Shown here in pieces: positions 8,424-16,325 of a DNA stretch of 64,000 nucleotides (positions are counted from its first letter, which is position 1; each line of letters opens with the position of its first letter). A model generated the notes under the pieces. It saw only the letters and a list, made by a program, of their open reading frames with translations. It was not told the DNA's origin and did not search any database. A program made the position numbers and the translations under genes. The stretch comes from Colimorpha sp045222295 (lineage in GTDB: Bacteria; Bacteroidota; Bacteroidia; Bacteroidales; P3): assembly GCA_045222295.1 (NCBI GenBank), contig JBGUXP010000009.1, forward strand, positions 51,071 to 115,070. Reading direction: 5' to 3'.

Positions 8424-9440
8424 TCACTTTTTACGTCTGAGCAGGCTTTTAAGGAGGAATCGAGACTCGTAGTGCCAGCCAGTGCGCCATGCGAAGCCAC
8501 TGGTGAGGTAGCGCAGGTATTTGGGGAAGGAGTATCCTCCGCGGAAGTAGTGTTCTACAATGGTACTGTAGAGTGTCTGTGTCAGGTGTTTGTCGAGTCT
8601 TTTCCGCAAGGCCGTCTCGTCGAAATGCCCCACGTCACGGTTCTTCGCCGCCAGCTTGCTACAAAAGTCCTGTCGGTCGAGATAGTCCTGTCGCGAGGCT
8701 ATCTGTGGCGCCATGAACTGGCCGGTATAATAGCTTTTTTCTTCCTCTGTGAAGTCTGGACTCAGCCACTCCAGCATATAACATCTCACCTCTGCCACCT
8801 TGCGCTGTTGCTCTTCGCGTCGGGCAGTGCAGATCTGCGTGGGGTGCATGCGGTAGTGGAAGAGGGTCTCCTGTAGGTTGTATATCTTCGTCACGCGCAG
8901 ACATTCTGCCCAGAAGCGGTAATCCTCGGCAGGGAAGGCATTTGTGCTATAGCGCAGGCCGTAATCGCGGTAGAGACTCATGCGGAAGGTGGGAACGATG
9001 ACGCTACATTCGAAGAGCATGTTGGCCATACAGTCCTCATGTCGCTCGGGGAACCTTACCAGCGACTTCACCGTCCCGAAGCGCTCGAAGCCTCCACTGC
9101 AGATGCCCACTTCAGGATGGCTGTCGAGGATGGCCACCTCATGCTCCAGCCAGTAAGGCTCTGCAATATCGTCGCCGTCCATGCGTGCCACATACTTCGT
9201 GTCAATCAATGCCAGCCCGCGGTTCAGATTCTCTGCAAGGCCCACATTGTTGTCGAAGGCGGCTATACGGATGCGAGGGTCGTCGATGGAGCGTACCACC
9301 TCGACGGTGTTGTCGGTCGAGCAGTCATCGATGACCAGTAGCTCGAAGTCGCGATAAGTCTGCCGCAGCACACTCTCTATGGCCTCCCTGACATAAGGAC
9401 CCACATTATATGTCGGCATCAGCACGGTTACCTTGGCCAT
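8424..9440 (-). CDS. GT2 family glycosyltransferase
   Basis: 338 residues: VLMPTYNVGPYVREAIESVL, VIDDCSTDNT, the acidic RMDGDDIAEP near residue 92 and the acceptor-side FPAEDYRFW near residue 190. The C-terminal 130 residues are charged and helix-rich, without membrane segments. It is separated from the downstream transposase-like gene by 69 bases and from the upstream GxxExxY gene by repeat sequence. Donor and acceptor unknown. Confidence 0.92.
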   Translation of the reverse strand: MAKVTVLMPTYNVGPYVREAIESVLRQTYRDFELLVIDDCSTDNTVEVVRSIDDPRIRIAAFDNNVGLAENLNRGLALIDTKYVARMDGDDIAEPYWLEHEVAILDSHPEVGICSGGFERFGTVKSLVRFPERHEDCMANMLFECSVIVPTFRMSLYRDYGLRYSTNAFPAEDYRFWAECLRVTKIYNLQETLFHYRMHPTQICTARREEQQRKVAEVRCYMLEWLSPDFTEEEKSYYTGQFMAPQIASRQDYLDRQDFCSKLAAKNRDVGHFDETALRKRLDKHLTQTLYSTIVEHYFRGGYSFPKYLRYLTSGFAWRTGWHYESRFLLKSLLRRKK

Positions 9441-9461
9441 CAGAACTATCAGAATTATGTC

Positions 9462-9875
9462 TCAATCAGAACTAAAAGAACTATCAGAACGATACTTGAG
9501 GTTCGTGATTTTGTGAATACCTTTCCCAATACTGAAATCGTCCGAATTGAAATTTATCAAATAACCAAACGGTTTATCTGCAAGAGTTAAGTATGTCTGT
9601 AGTTGTTTATAGTGTACCTTTTCTAATTGTGATACGGATTTAAGCTCAAGAATGACAGTGTTTTCAACAAGAATGTCGATTCTAAAACCGATACCCAGAT
9701 TATTCCCGTTATATAGAACATCAATAGGCACTTCTTCTTCAAACTCTAAACAGGCTTCATCAAGTTCTATCAAAAGAGCCTTCTGATAGACGGATTCAAG
9801 CAATCCTGGACCAAGGTTTTGGTGAACTCGCATGGCACATCCAATTATTTCGTATGCCAATTCCGCATGAGTCAT
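9462..9875 (-). CDS. GxxExxY family protein (PD-(D/E)XK-like)
   Basis: Start taken at 9875 (MTHAELAYEIIG); an in-frame ATG at 9941 would add 22 residues written by repeat sequence. The 137-residue product has the naming motif GLLESVY, then FEEEVPIDVLYNG, a GFRIDILVEN and ILELKS pair matching the D...ExK core of PD-(D/E)XK nuclease folds, and YLTLADKPFGYLINF. Members are common in Bacteroidota, often in polysaccharide loci; the function is unproven. The last residues (RSDSSFSSD) are encoded by the A/T-rich repeat. Confidence 0.88.
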   Translation of the reverse strand: MTHAELAYEIIGCAMRVHQNLGPGLLESVYQKALLIELDEACLEFEEEVPIDVLYNGNNLGIGFRIDILVENTVILELKSVSQLEKVHYKQLQTYLTLADKPFGYLINFNSDDFSIGKGIHKITNLKYRSDSSFSSD

Positions 9876-9889
9876 GATTATTTCTTTTT

Positions 9890-9954
9890 GTTCTTTTAGT
9901 TGACTCGCTACATTGATTGTTTTAGAGGTGCTCGCGGGCACGCCACTGATTGAG
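9890..9954 (-). repeat. 65-bp dispersed repeat, copy 1
   Basis: Read on the minus strand, this stretch matches 19580-19647 on the plus strand at roughly 80 percent by eye: CTCAATcAGTGG, then TGCCcGCGAGCACC, an A-rich spacer, and AATGTAGCGAGTCAA. The core contains GTGC...GCAC, able to form a short hairpin. It lies immediately upstream of the GxxExxY gene. Confidence 0.75.
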
Positions 9955-10240
9955 ATTTGAAATAGACATCAAGACATCGAGACATCAAGATATCGAGATT
10001 CTTTTACATTCTTTTACAATCAGATTGAGATATTAATAAGTCAACGAGTCTACGAGACAACGAGACAACAAGTCTACGAAATTTCTTTTAGTTCTTTTTG
10101 TTCTGATTGAGATTTGAAATAGACATCAAGACATCGAGACATCAAGTTGTTCTTTTATATTCTTTTAAAATCTGAAGGAGATAAAAAATGAGTCTACAAG
10201 TCAACAAGTTTTCTTTTAGTTCTTTTGGTTCTGATTGAGA
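9946..10240. repeat. octamer arrays and duplicated 44-bp blocks in a 340-bp non-coding gap
   Basis: This gap between the GxxExxY gene and the next glycosyltransferase has no gene. It holds four RAGNNNNY arrays: 9963-9994 (TAGACATC, AAGACATC, GAGACATC, AAGATATC), 10038-10077 (AAGTCAAC, GAGTCTAC, GAGACAAC twice, AAGTCTAC), 10120-10151 and 10190-10213. Positions 9946-9989 and 10103-10146 are identical over 44 bases. TTCTTTTAG-type nonamers separate the arrays. Confidence 0.88.
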
Positions 10241-11151
10241 TTAGAGGCATTTTGATTGAGAGAAAGTTTGGTTCTGTAGAGATAGTAGTACAACGCTATC
10301 AGCAGATGTCTTTTGAACCGTTTGCGAATAGCCTTGTTGGTTTCGGGAGAGAACTTGTACTGCCGTTCGTATTTCGCCCAGAGTTTCCCCCAGCCACGGG
10401 CGTAGTCTTTGGTTTTCAGCCCATAATGCCGTATCATGTACTCCAGCACGTCTGCCCCTTCGAGGAAAGTAAGCCCTCGATGTTCTGCCTCGGACGAGAT
10501 ATTTGTGCTGTGCTGGCGATAGTAACTGAGAGGTTCTTCTACCTCCACCACGCTTCCCTGCTCGGCCATGAGTATATAGAAAAACCAGTCGCCGCAGAGT
10601 CGCATGCGCTCGTAGCGGTAGCTTTCTTCTGGACGGTAGCAGTCGCGGCGGAAGATGCACTCGCTGACGTTGGCGATGGAGTTGTAGATGGCCAGTTTCT
10701 TGCGGATGAAATCGTGACCGTCGTAGATATTTACACGGTCGCTATGCGGTGTTTCCCATAGTTTGTTGCCCTGTTGGTCCACCCACCAAGTAGCGGCGTA
10801 GGCTAGCGAGCAGTCGGGGAATTTGGCAACTTCGGTCGTCATGCGCTCCAAGAAGGTGGGATCTGCATAGTCGTCGCTCTCCGCCACCCATATCCAGTCG
10901 CCCTGCGCCATCTCGATGCCTTTGTCCCACTGACGGAATGCGCTCCCGCTGTTGGTCTCGTTGTAAGCGATATGACTCACTTGTGGGTTGCTGCGGTAGC
11001 TTTCCATAATCTCACGACTCCCATCCGTTGAGCAGTCGTCCAGCAGGATAAGCTCAAAGTCCTGGAAGGTCTGATTGAGAATACTCTCGACGCGCTGCCT
11101 TAGGTACGGAGCGTGGTTGTAGTTGGGTACGATGACCGAGACAGTAAACAT
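10216..11151 (-). CDS. GT2 family glycosyltransferase
   Basis: Start chosen at 11151 (MFTVSVIVPNYNHAPYL), where the GT2 fold begins; the frame extends upstream to 11199 without conserved residues. The 311-residue product has ILLDDCSTDGS, NSGSAFRQWDKGI, WVAESDDYADP (acidic site) and LCGDWFFYILMAEQG. The tail SNLNQNQKN is encoded by A/T-rich repeat. It belongs to the polysaccharide operon; donor unknown. Confidence 0.9.
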   Translation of the reverse strand: MFTVSVIVPNYNHAPYLRQRVESILNQTFQDFELILLDDCSTDGSREIMESYRSNPQVSHIAYNETNSGSAFRQWDKGIEMAQGDWIWVAESDDYADPTFLERMTTEVAKFPDCSLAYAATWWVDQQGNKLWETPHSDRVNIYDGHDFIRKKLAIYNSIANVSECIFRRDCYRPEESYRYERMRLCGDWFFYILMAEQGSVVEVEEPLSYYRQHSTNISSEAEHRGLTFLEGADVLEYMIRHYGLKTKDYARGWGKLWAKYERQYKFSPETNKAIRKRFKRHLLIALYYYLYRTKLSLNQNASNLNQNQKN

Positions 11152-11209
11152 ATAATGGAGAGTTGCGTTGTTGAAATGACAGCTTTTTTTAGGCCTCAAG
11201 TCTTGGTGG

Positions 11210-11932
11210 TCATACGTCTTTTGTCAATCCGCCGTAGCTGGCGGCGGCTTCCTGCAGAGCCTCCTCGGTGGTGAACTGCTGGTAATAGGTGCAGCGGGTG
11301 ACGACCGTCTGGGTCGAGCAGCGGTCGCTGTTCACGTGTACCAGCGCCCAGCCTTTCATGTCGTCGGCAAACTCATCGCTGACCAAGGCCAGACCTTCAG
11401 TAGTATCCGCCATCTCGCTGGGCATCACCTCTCGCCTTGCAAATCGCACCCTCGGTGTCCCTTGGATATTTTGTGTTAGCGTGTAGAGTAGCAGTTTGTC
11501 GCCTCTTTTGAGACTATCGCGGGTCAGGTTGGTGATGAGCGCTGGGTTTCCTTCCACCTCGCTTAGGTATTGCTTTACGGAGGGCATGAGCCCTTCGCTT
11601 AGTGGCATTTCGGGCAGCAGCATGGTCGCGCCATCCAGCGGCCCTCTTTGGGGTAGGAAGACCACCTCCGTGCGGTGCATCAGGCTCAGGAAGCGAGCGT
11701 AAGCTGTCGGTTGGGCGGGGAACAGAGGGGTGCCAGCCCATTTCAGGAGCGTCCACAGTCGGGTGCTATGCAGCATCTGCTGGCGGGCGATGAACTGCTT
11801 GCGGGTGCGCCGCTTGGGCTGATAGCTCGTCGCCGTCCGCGCCACCGCTTTCCCATTGCGGAAATATACTGTTATCCCGCTCTCCTTAAATCTCCCTGTG
11901 ATTGTAATGCCTTTAATCTTGTCGTTTGCCAT
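11210..11932 (-). CDS. hypothetical protein, function unknown
   Basis: 240 residues from an ATG at 11932 (MANDKIKGITITGR); an ATG at 11947 is possible. The N-terminal region is basic (KAVARTATSYQPKRRTRKQF), as in small Bacteroidota proteins that start with a short beta-hairpin followed by an RQxFxxR-like stretch. No enzymatic motif, signal peptide or membrane segment is visible. It sits between glycosyltransferase genes but nothing in the sequence ties it to glycan synthesis. It is a real reading frame by length and its exclusion of neighbours. Confidence 0.7.
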   Translation of the reverse strand: MANDKIKGITITGRFKESGITVYFRNGKAVARTATSYQPKRRTRKQFIARQQMLHSTRLWTLLKWAGTPLFPAQPTAYARFLSLMHRTEVVFLPQRGPLDGATMLLPEMPLSEGLMPSVKQYLSEVEGNPALITNLTRDSLKRGDKLLLYTLTQNIQGTPRVRFARREVMPSEMADTTEGLALVSDEFADDMKGWALVHVNSDRCSTQTVVTRCTYYQQFTTEEALQEAAASYGGLTKDV

Positions 11933-11944
11933 TGCTTTATTTCT

Positions 11945-12095
11945 CAATCAAAACAAAAAGAACACTTGTTGTCTTGATGTCTTGTTGTCTCGCAGACTTG
12001 TTGACTTTTTTTATATCTCAATCAGAACCATCAGAACAAAAAGAACGCTTGTTGTCTTGATGTCTCGTTGTCTCGTAGACTCGTTGACTTGTATA
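11945..12095. repeat. octamer arrays, reverse orientation, two tandem blocks
   Basis: Two similar blocks each consist of a CTCAATCA nonamer segment followed by five octamers: 11968-12007 (GTTGTCTT, GATGTCTT, GTTGTCTC, GCAGACTT, GTTGACTT) and 12052-12091 (GTTGTCTT, GATGTCTC, GTTGTCTC, GTAGACTC, GTTGACTT). Read on the minus strand they are AAGTCAAC, GAGTCTAC and so on, the same family as at 1133 and 9963 but inverted. Confidence 0.85.
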
Positions 12096-12360
12096 GAGGG
12101 TCGTCCCTGCCTCCTATCTGCACCGTACTCGAATCGTTCGTTCGACCATACTTCAACCATCGTTTAACCATACTTCGACCATATTTCAACCATCTATTAT
12201 GGTCGAAATACGGTATATTGATAGTCCAAGGAAGGTCCAAGGGGCGTTGTTGGTTGCTTGCTGATAGGTGCCAACGTCGAAGCATGGCTATACTGCTTTC
12301 TCGTTGGCGTTGGAACTGAGAGTGGTTGTAGTTGGGAACAATGAAGGAAATGCGTGGCAT
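12031..12360 (-). pseudogene. GT2 glycosyltransferase remnant
   Basis: The frame starts MPRISFIVPNYNHSQF, an unmistakable GT2 N terminus, and stays GT2-like for about 30 residues (12270-12360). It then runs into unrelated sequence with a period-11 repeat and ends inside the octamer arrays. No DXD motif or remaining domain is present, so it is a 5' fragment of a lost glycosyltransferase. The repeats start right where the gene breaks, suggesting deletion between repeat copies. Confidence 0.8.
12139..12213. repeat. period-11 ACCA/TGGT element with terminal hairpin
   Basis: Units ACCATACTTCA, ACCATCGTTTA, ACCATACTTCG and ACCATATTTCA follow in 11-base register, then the sequence turns back on itself. 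12179-12193 and 12199-12213 form a 15-base inverted repeat with a 5-base loop. In minus-strand RNA the two imperfect positions become G-U pairs, so the hairpin is strongest in the operon's own transcript. Confidence 0.75.
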
Positions 12361-12363
12361 TAT

Positions 12364-13233
12364 TTAGATGATTTCGGTGGCACGCTGTAGGTTGTGTTTG
12401 AACTCTTCAATCTGTTTCTGTTTTTCGTTGCGGTAGTGGGTGCCAAGGTCTTTTTCAATGTTCCCTTTCGACAACCGTTGGGCATAGGAATGTATGCGCT
12501 GCAAGGTTTGTTCAAGACCAATATTTTTATAGTGTAGGAGTTTGAATTCAGTTGTTGATGAACGATTGATGCGGCCTACAGGGTGACATTCGTGAGCCCC
12601 GGGTTTGTAGTTTATTTCAACAACACTATGGGGGTCGAATAGAATGCATTTGTCGAACCAAGGGCTTCGGATGCCACAATTGACAATATTCGTAATAAGA
12701 TGGTCTTTGGTATATGCTGGGTATTCCTCACTGTACATGTCGTACCCTTCGGGTTGTACGACTGAGACCCTTTGTGTAATTAGTTGTTCCAAACTGGCTT
12801 TGATGTCGGGTGAGTAGATGAATTCATCCATGTCGCAGACCACCACAAAGTCGGCTTTACCTCGGGATTGTTTCCAACAATTGTTTTTTATGTCATTGTG
12901 GGTGGTGTCGTCAAATTCATCTTTCCCGAATTTGACTATTCTAGTGTTTGGATAGGATGAGATGATTTCCTGTGAACGGTCGGTTGAGTGGTTGTCATAG
13001 ATGGTGATATGGTCTACGAAACGTTCATAGTAGTCGAGGACGAAGGGTAGGATCTGTTCCTCATTCCAGCAAAGGGCATAGAAGTGTATAATGGGATGTT
13101 GGATGCTGTGAATCGATTTAAATATCCCTAACTTGATATACAGAATCTTATTCCAAAACAGTTGGGATAGAATATGTATTCTTTGTCCCTTTTTTAGGAC
13201 AATATGGTGTTTGTTGATCCAATTGTGGAACAT
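12364..13233 (-). CDS. GT2-like glycosyltransferase (Glyco_tranf_2_4 type)
   Basis: 289 residues. FYALCWNEEQILPFVLDYYERFVDHITIYDN is the start motif of the Glyco_tranf_2_4 branch. VVVCDMDEFIYSPD carries the DxD-type acidic site around residue 135, and EINYKPGAHECHPVG and KLLHYKNIG are typical distal motifs. It is likely a cytoplasmic sugar transferase of the same polysaccharide pathway. It starts two bases downstream of the next glycosyltransferase's stop. Confidence 0.88.
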   Translation of the reverse strand: MFHNWINKHHIVLKKGQRIHILSQLFWNKILYIKLGIFKSIHSIQHPIIHFYALCWNEEQILPFVLDYYERFVDHITIYDNHSTDRSQEIISSYPNTRIVKFGKDEFDDTTHNDIKNNCWKQSRGKADFVVVCDMDEFIYSPDIKASLEQLITQRVSVVQPEGYDMYSEEYPAYTKDHLITNIVNCGIRSPWFDKCILFDPHSVVEINYKPGAHECHPVGRINRSSTTEFKLLHYKNIGLEQTLQRIHSYAQRLSKGNIEKDLGTHYRNEKQKQIEEFKHNLQRATEII

Positions 13234-13235
13234 GG

Positions 13236-14150
13236 TTATCGGGCAAGTTTTCGTAACCAGGTGGTAGGTTTAAGTAATATTTTCCCCAACCGGTAGGCAT
13301 GGGTATTGCGCAATCGAATGATTTCGTCTTCTGCACCAATAACCTGTTTGGCAATTCTATCCATAGACTCCTGTGTGCCGTCAGCCATCCATACAGGCCA
13401 CCGGTAATAGATATCAGTTAGTAATAGTGACCGCATATATATTGGACTTACATTTGATGATGTAGATACGCCGTTACCAATGCGATAGTCGGCAACATAC
13501 TTGTCCATGAAATAAAATTTCACCCCCTTTTGAAGTAAAGTAATCCATTTCGGCCAATCGCCAATCATGGGCATTCGTTCATCGTTTCGGAATCCCATTT
13601 CATCAATGAAGGCTTTATTGTAGAAAGACCCTTGGCATGGTATATAATTGTCAACATATACCATCTGATGCAGTTGCTCCTCTTGAGTTTTGCCAAACAT
13701 TTCGTACTTAAAAACGTCTTCGTACTTCTTGCATGTGGTCTCGTCAGCACCGAAACATCTTACTTTTGCGAAAATATACTTGGCGTTAGGGTTGTTGCTG
13801 GTGTATTCTATAAAATCAGACACACAATTGGGCAATAGCCGGTCATCTCCGTCTATTTCCTTAATCCAAATACCGGAAGCGGCATTTATGGCACGATTAT
13901 AATTGGGAGCCAGTCCGGTGTTGACGGGCGAAGTGACAATTTTGGAATTTGTAAATCTGGATTTATTGGACTGTAACCATTTTGCACAAATGTCAATAGT
14001 GTTGTCTTTAGAGCAGTCGTCACTTATTATCAGTTCAATGTTTGGGTATGACTGAGCCTTGATACTCTCGAGGGTCTCAACTACAGTTTGGGAGGAATTA
14101 TAGGTGATAACATTAACCGAGACAAGAGGATTCTCTATTGTTTGTGTCAT
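13236..14150 (-). CDS. GT2 family glycosyltransferase
   Basis: 304 residues: VNVITYNSSQTVVETLESIKA, IISDDCSKDNT, NTGLAPNYNRAI, the acidic KEIDGDDRLLP near residue 100 and MPMIGDWPKW near residue 195. The C-terminal AYRLGKILLKPTTWLRK resembles the tail of the gene at 16322-17167 (AYRLGKTLIKPFSLIRN), suggesting shared ancestry or a common membrane-association tail. Overlaps wecE by 4 bases. Confidence 0.9.
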   Translation of the reverse strand: MTQTIENPLVSVNVITYNSSQTVVETLESIKAQSYPNIELIISDDCSKDNTIDICAKWLQSNKSRFTNSKIVTSPVNTGLAPNYNRAINAASGIWIKEIDGDDRLLPNCVSDFIEYTSNNPNAKYIFAKVRCFGADETTCKKYEDVFKYEMFGKTQEEQLHQMVYVDNYIPCQGSFYNKAFIDEMGFRNDERMPMIGDWPKWITLLQKGVKFYFMDKYVADYRIGNGVSTSSNVSPIYMRSLLLTDIYYRWPVWMADGTQESMDRIAKQVIGAEDEIIRLRNTHAYRLGKILLKPTTWLRKLAR

Positions 14151-15274
14151 TGTTGTTGCGTTATTTGTAAGACGGAGGTTCCAACATATTGAGCATTGGA
14201 ATCACTCAAATCATTATATAGAGGTAGTCTCAAAATGCAATTGCTATAATAGTTACACATGGGTAACTCCCGTCCATCATGTTTGCTCGAATAGAATTCG
14301 CTTGAATGAAGCGGTAGGTAATGGAATGCAGCCTGGATATTGGCTTGTTTTAAAGAGTAAATCAGATTGTCTCTAATGGTCATAGAGGGACATAATATAT
14401 AATACATGTGGGCGTTGTTGGTGGCGTAAGATGGAATTGAAGGAAGTTTAAATCGGTCATCTATATTGCCACGAAGAATCTGGTCATATAAGTGCCAAAT
14501 ATGAAGTCGTTTTTGTTGGATTGTATCCAGTTCCTCAAGTTGTGCCCACAAGAATGCAGCATTCAGCTCCGATGGCAGGAAAGATGACCCCATGTCACAC
14601 CAGCCATATTTATTTACTAAACCTTTATAGAAATCGGCTCGATTTGTTCCTTTCTCCCATATGATTTCAGACCGGTGAGCAAATCGCTCGTCATTGATTA
14701 CCACCATTCCGCCTTCGCCACAACTGACATTTTTGGTTTCATGAAAGGAAAAAGCCGCCAGATGTCCAATGGATCCCAGTGCACGGTCTTTATAGTATGA
14801 ATCTGTGCAGTGAGCAGCATCTTCCACCACAATAATACCCCGTTTGTTGGCAAATTCCATGAGGGGTTCCATATCACAGGCAACCCCGGCATAGTGAACA
14901 ACACAGATTACTTTTGTATGAGGCGTGACCAAAGGCTCAATTTGATTTATAGTGATGTTGGGATTCTCTGTACCACAATCGGCAAACACCAAGTGACATC
15001 CTTCTCTCAGGAAGGCTAAGGCCGTAGAGACAAAAGTAAAAGAGGGTACTATTACCTCATCTTCTGGTGAAAGATTACAGAGCATCGCACACATTTCCAG
15101 TGCGTCTGTGCCAGAAGTGGTCAGTAAGCATTTGCCAAAGCCATAGCGTTTTTCGAAAAAGCTATGGCATTTTTTCGTGTACATCCCATTGCCGGACAGT
15201 GTGTCTGAGTCGCACACGTTTTTGATGTATGATAGGGCTTTTTCTGAGCAATATGGTTTATTGAAAGGAATCAT
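14147..15274 (-). CDS. wecE: dTDP-4-amino-4,6-dideoxygalactose transaminase
   Basis: Start placed at 15274 (MIPFNKPYCSEKAL), giving 375 residues, close to E. coli WecE/RffA. It is a PLP-dependent DegT/DnrJ-family aminotransferase that converts dTDP-4-keto-6-deoxyglucose to dTDP-Fuc4N using glutamate. Visible motifs: TSGTDALEM (phosphate binding), IIVVEDAAH (Asp to PLP nitrogen), SFHETKNVSCGEGG with the Schiff-base Lys181, and the WecE-specific EKGTNR and YGWCDMGSSFLPSE blocks. It links this operon to the rfbA product at 38601-37729. It predicts a Fuc4N or Fuc4NAc residue in the glycan. Confidence 0.92.
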   Translation of the reverse strand: MIPFNKPYCSEKALSYIKNVCDSDTLSGNGMYTKKCHSFFEKRYGFGKCLLTTSGTDALEMCAMLCNLSPEDEVIVPSFTFVSTALAFLREGCHLVFADCGTENPNITINQIEPLVTPHTKVICVVHYAGVACDMEPLMEFANKRGIIVVEDAAHCTDSYYKDRALGSIGHLAAFSFHETKNVSCGEGGMVVINDERFAHRSEIIWEKGTNRADFYKGLVNKYGWCDMGSSFLPSELNAAFLWAQLEELDTIQQKRLHIWHLYDQILRGNIDDRFKLPSIPSYATNNAHMYYILCPSMTIRDNLIYSLKQANIQAAFHYLPLHSSEFYSSKHDGRELPMCNYYSNCILRLPLYNDLSDSNAQYVGTSVLQITQQQ

Positions 15275-15290
15275 CCTTTTTAAAATTAAT

Positions 15291-16325
15291 CTAGTATTTG
15301 CAAGTGGGGTAGAGAATGGCATCAAAATTATCATCAAGTATGATTCTCTGCCGAAGGTATTTATAAGCTTTATATTGAGCGACGGCTAATAATGCAGGAT
15401 AGCACAGGCTGCTAATGCGGTTCTTCTTCCCTTTCAGCGAATGTCTGCGATGTAGTATTCGGTATGCCTCCCGGAGTTTCTCTTTGCTTCGGACTCGTGC
15501 TTTTGGTGTATAAGTATCTTTTTGTTGAAAATAGACTATAAACATCTTCAGCAGATAGTCGTAGTATCCGTTCGCCATTGATAGGAGTAATTCTGTATCC
15601 TCGGGGAAAACATGTTCGGCCTTTTGTAGCAGTAAAGCATTGGTGAGGCAGCTTTCATGGTGGCGTGGCGAGTGTTTTGTGGTGATTGCATCGGGATTGT
15701 CGCGACAGTAGAGGAATATGGCATCGGAAAAAGCCACTTTATTGCATTTAAGTATCCATAACCTTTGTGCCAATTCATCAGCATTGTATGTGTCTGCAGG
15801 CATACCTATTTCTCGTACGATACGAGTGGACCAGAGAGCACGGCCAGAGATGGAGTAGTCAATCATCAGGCGGAAGGCTTCTCGTCCAGAGAGGATCGGT
15901 GTAATATCGCCTTGTACACCACGTAAGTGATGCTGCTTGTCTTCGGGTTGACCTTTGTGATAGTGGATTTCATGGGGTATGACGGCTTCGGCACCCGTTT
16001 CTTGCTGTCGTTTGACGAGTTTCTCTAAAGTATCGGGCTGTAGCAGGTCATCCTGTGACATATATAAGACGAAATCCCCATTAATATGCGGAATAACAAA
16101 CTCCCATGATGGTGGAACACTACCGCCATTTGTCTTTTTGAAAAGATGTATTCTTGAATCATGTGAAGCATACTCCTGAAGGATGCTGTAGCTGTTATCG
16201 GTGGAACTATCGTCTACACACAAAACTTCCCAATCAGTATATTTCTGTGTCAAAACAGATTCAAAGGTCTTGGAAATGTAAGCTTCTCCGTTGTAAACTG
16301 GTATAAAGATACTGACAATTGTCAT
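15291..16325 (-). CDS. GT2 family glycosyltransferase
   Basis: 344 residues: IFIPVYNGEAYISKTFESVL, CVDDSSTDNSYSIL, TNGGSVPPSWEFVIP, the acidic LYMSQDDLLQPD near residue 95 and DELAQRLWIL near residue 190. The SQDD acidic site is the variant seen in many capsule GT2 enzymes. The C-terminal third is basic and helix-rich. Overlaps the upstream gene by 4 bases (16322-16325). Confidence 0.9.
   Translation of the reverse strand: MTIVSIFIPVYNGEAYISKTFESVLTQKYTDWEVLCVDDSSTDNSYSILQEYASHDSRIHLFKKTNGGSVPPSWEFVIPHINGDFVLYMSQDDLLQPDTLEKLVKRQQETGAEAVIPHEIHYHKGQPEDKQHHLRGVQGDITPILSGREAFRLMIDYSISGRALWSTRIVREIGMPADTYNADELAQRLWILKCNKVAFSDAIFLYCRDNPDAITTKHSPRHHESCLTNALLLQKAEHVFPEDTELLLSMANGYYDYLLKMFIVYFQQKDTYTPKARVRSKEKLREAYRILHRRHSLKGKKNRISSLCYPALLAVAQYKAYKYLRQRIILDDNFDAILYPTCKY

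Noticed and set aside
9876..9941. Upstream start for the GxxExxY protein
   Set aside because: The extra 22 residues are encoded by dispersed repeat sequence and precede the conserved MTHAELAYEI start.
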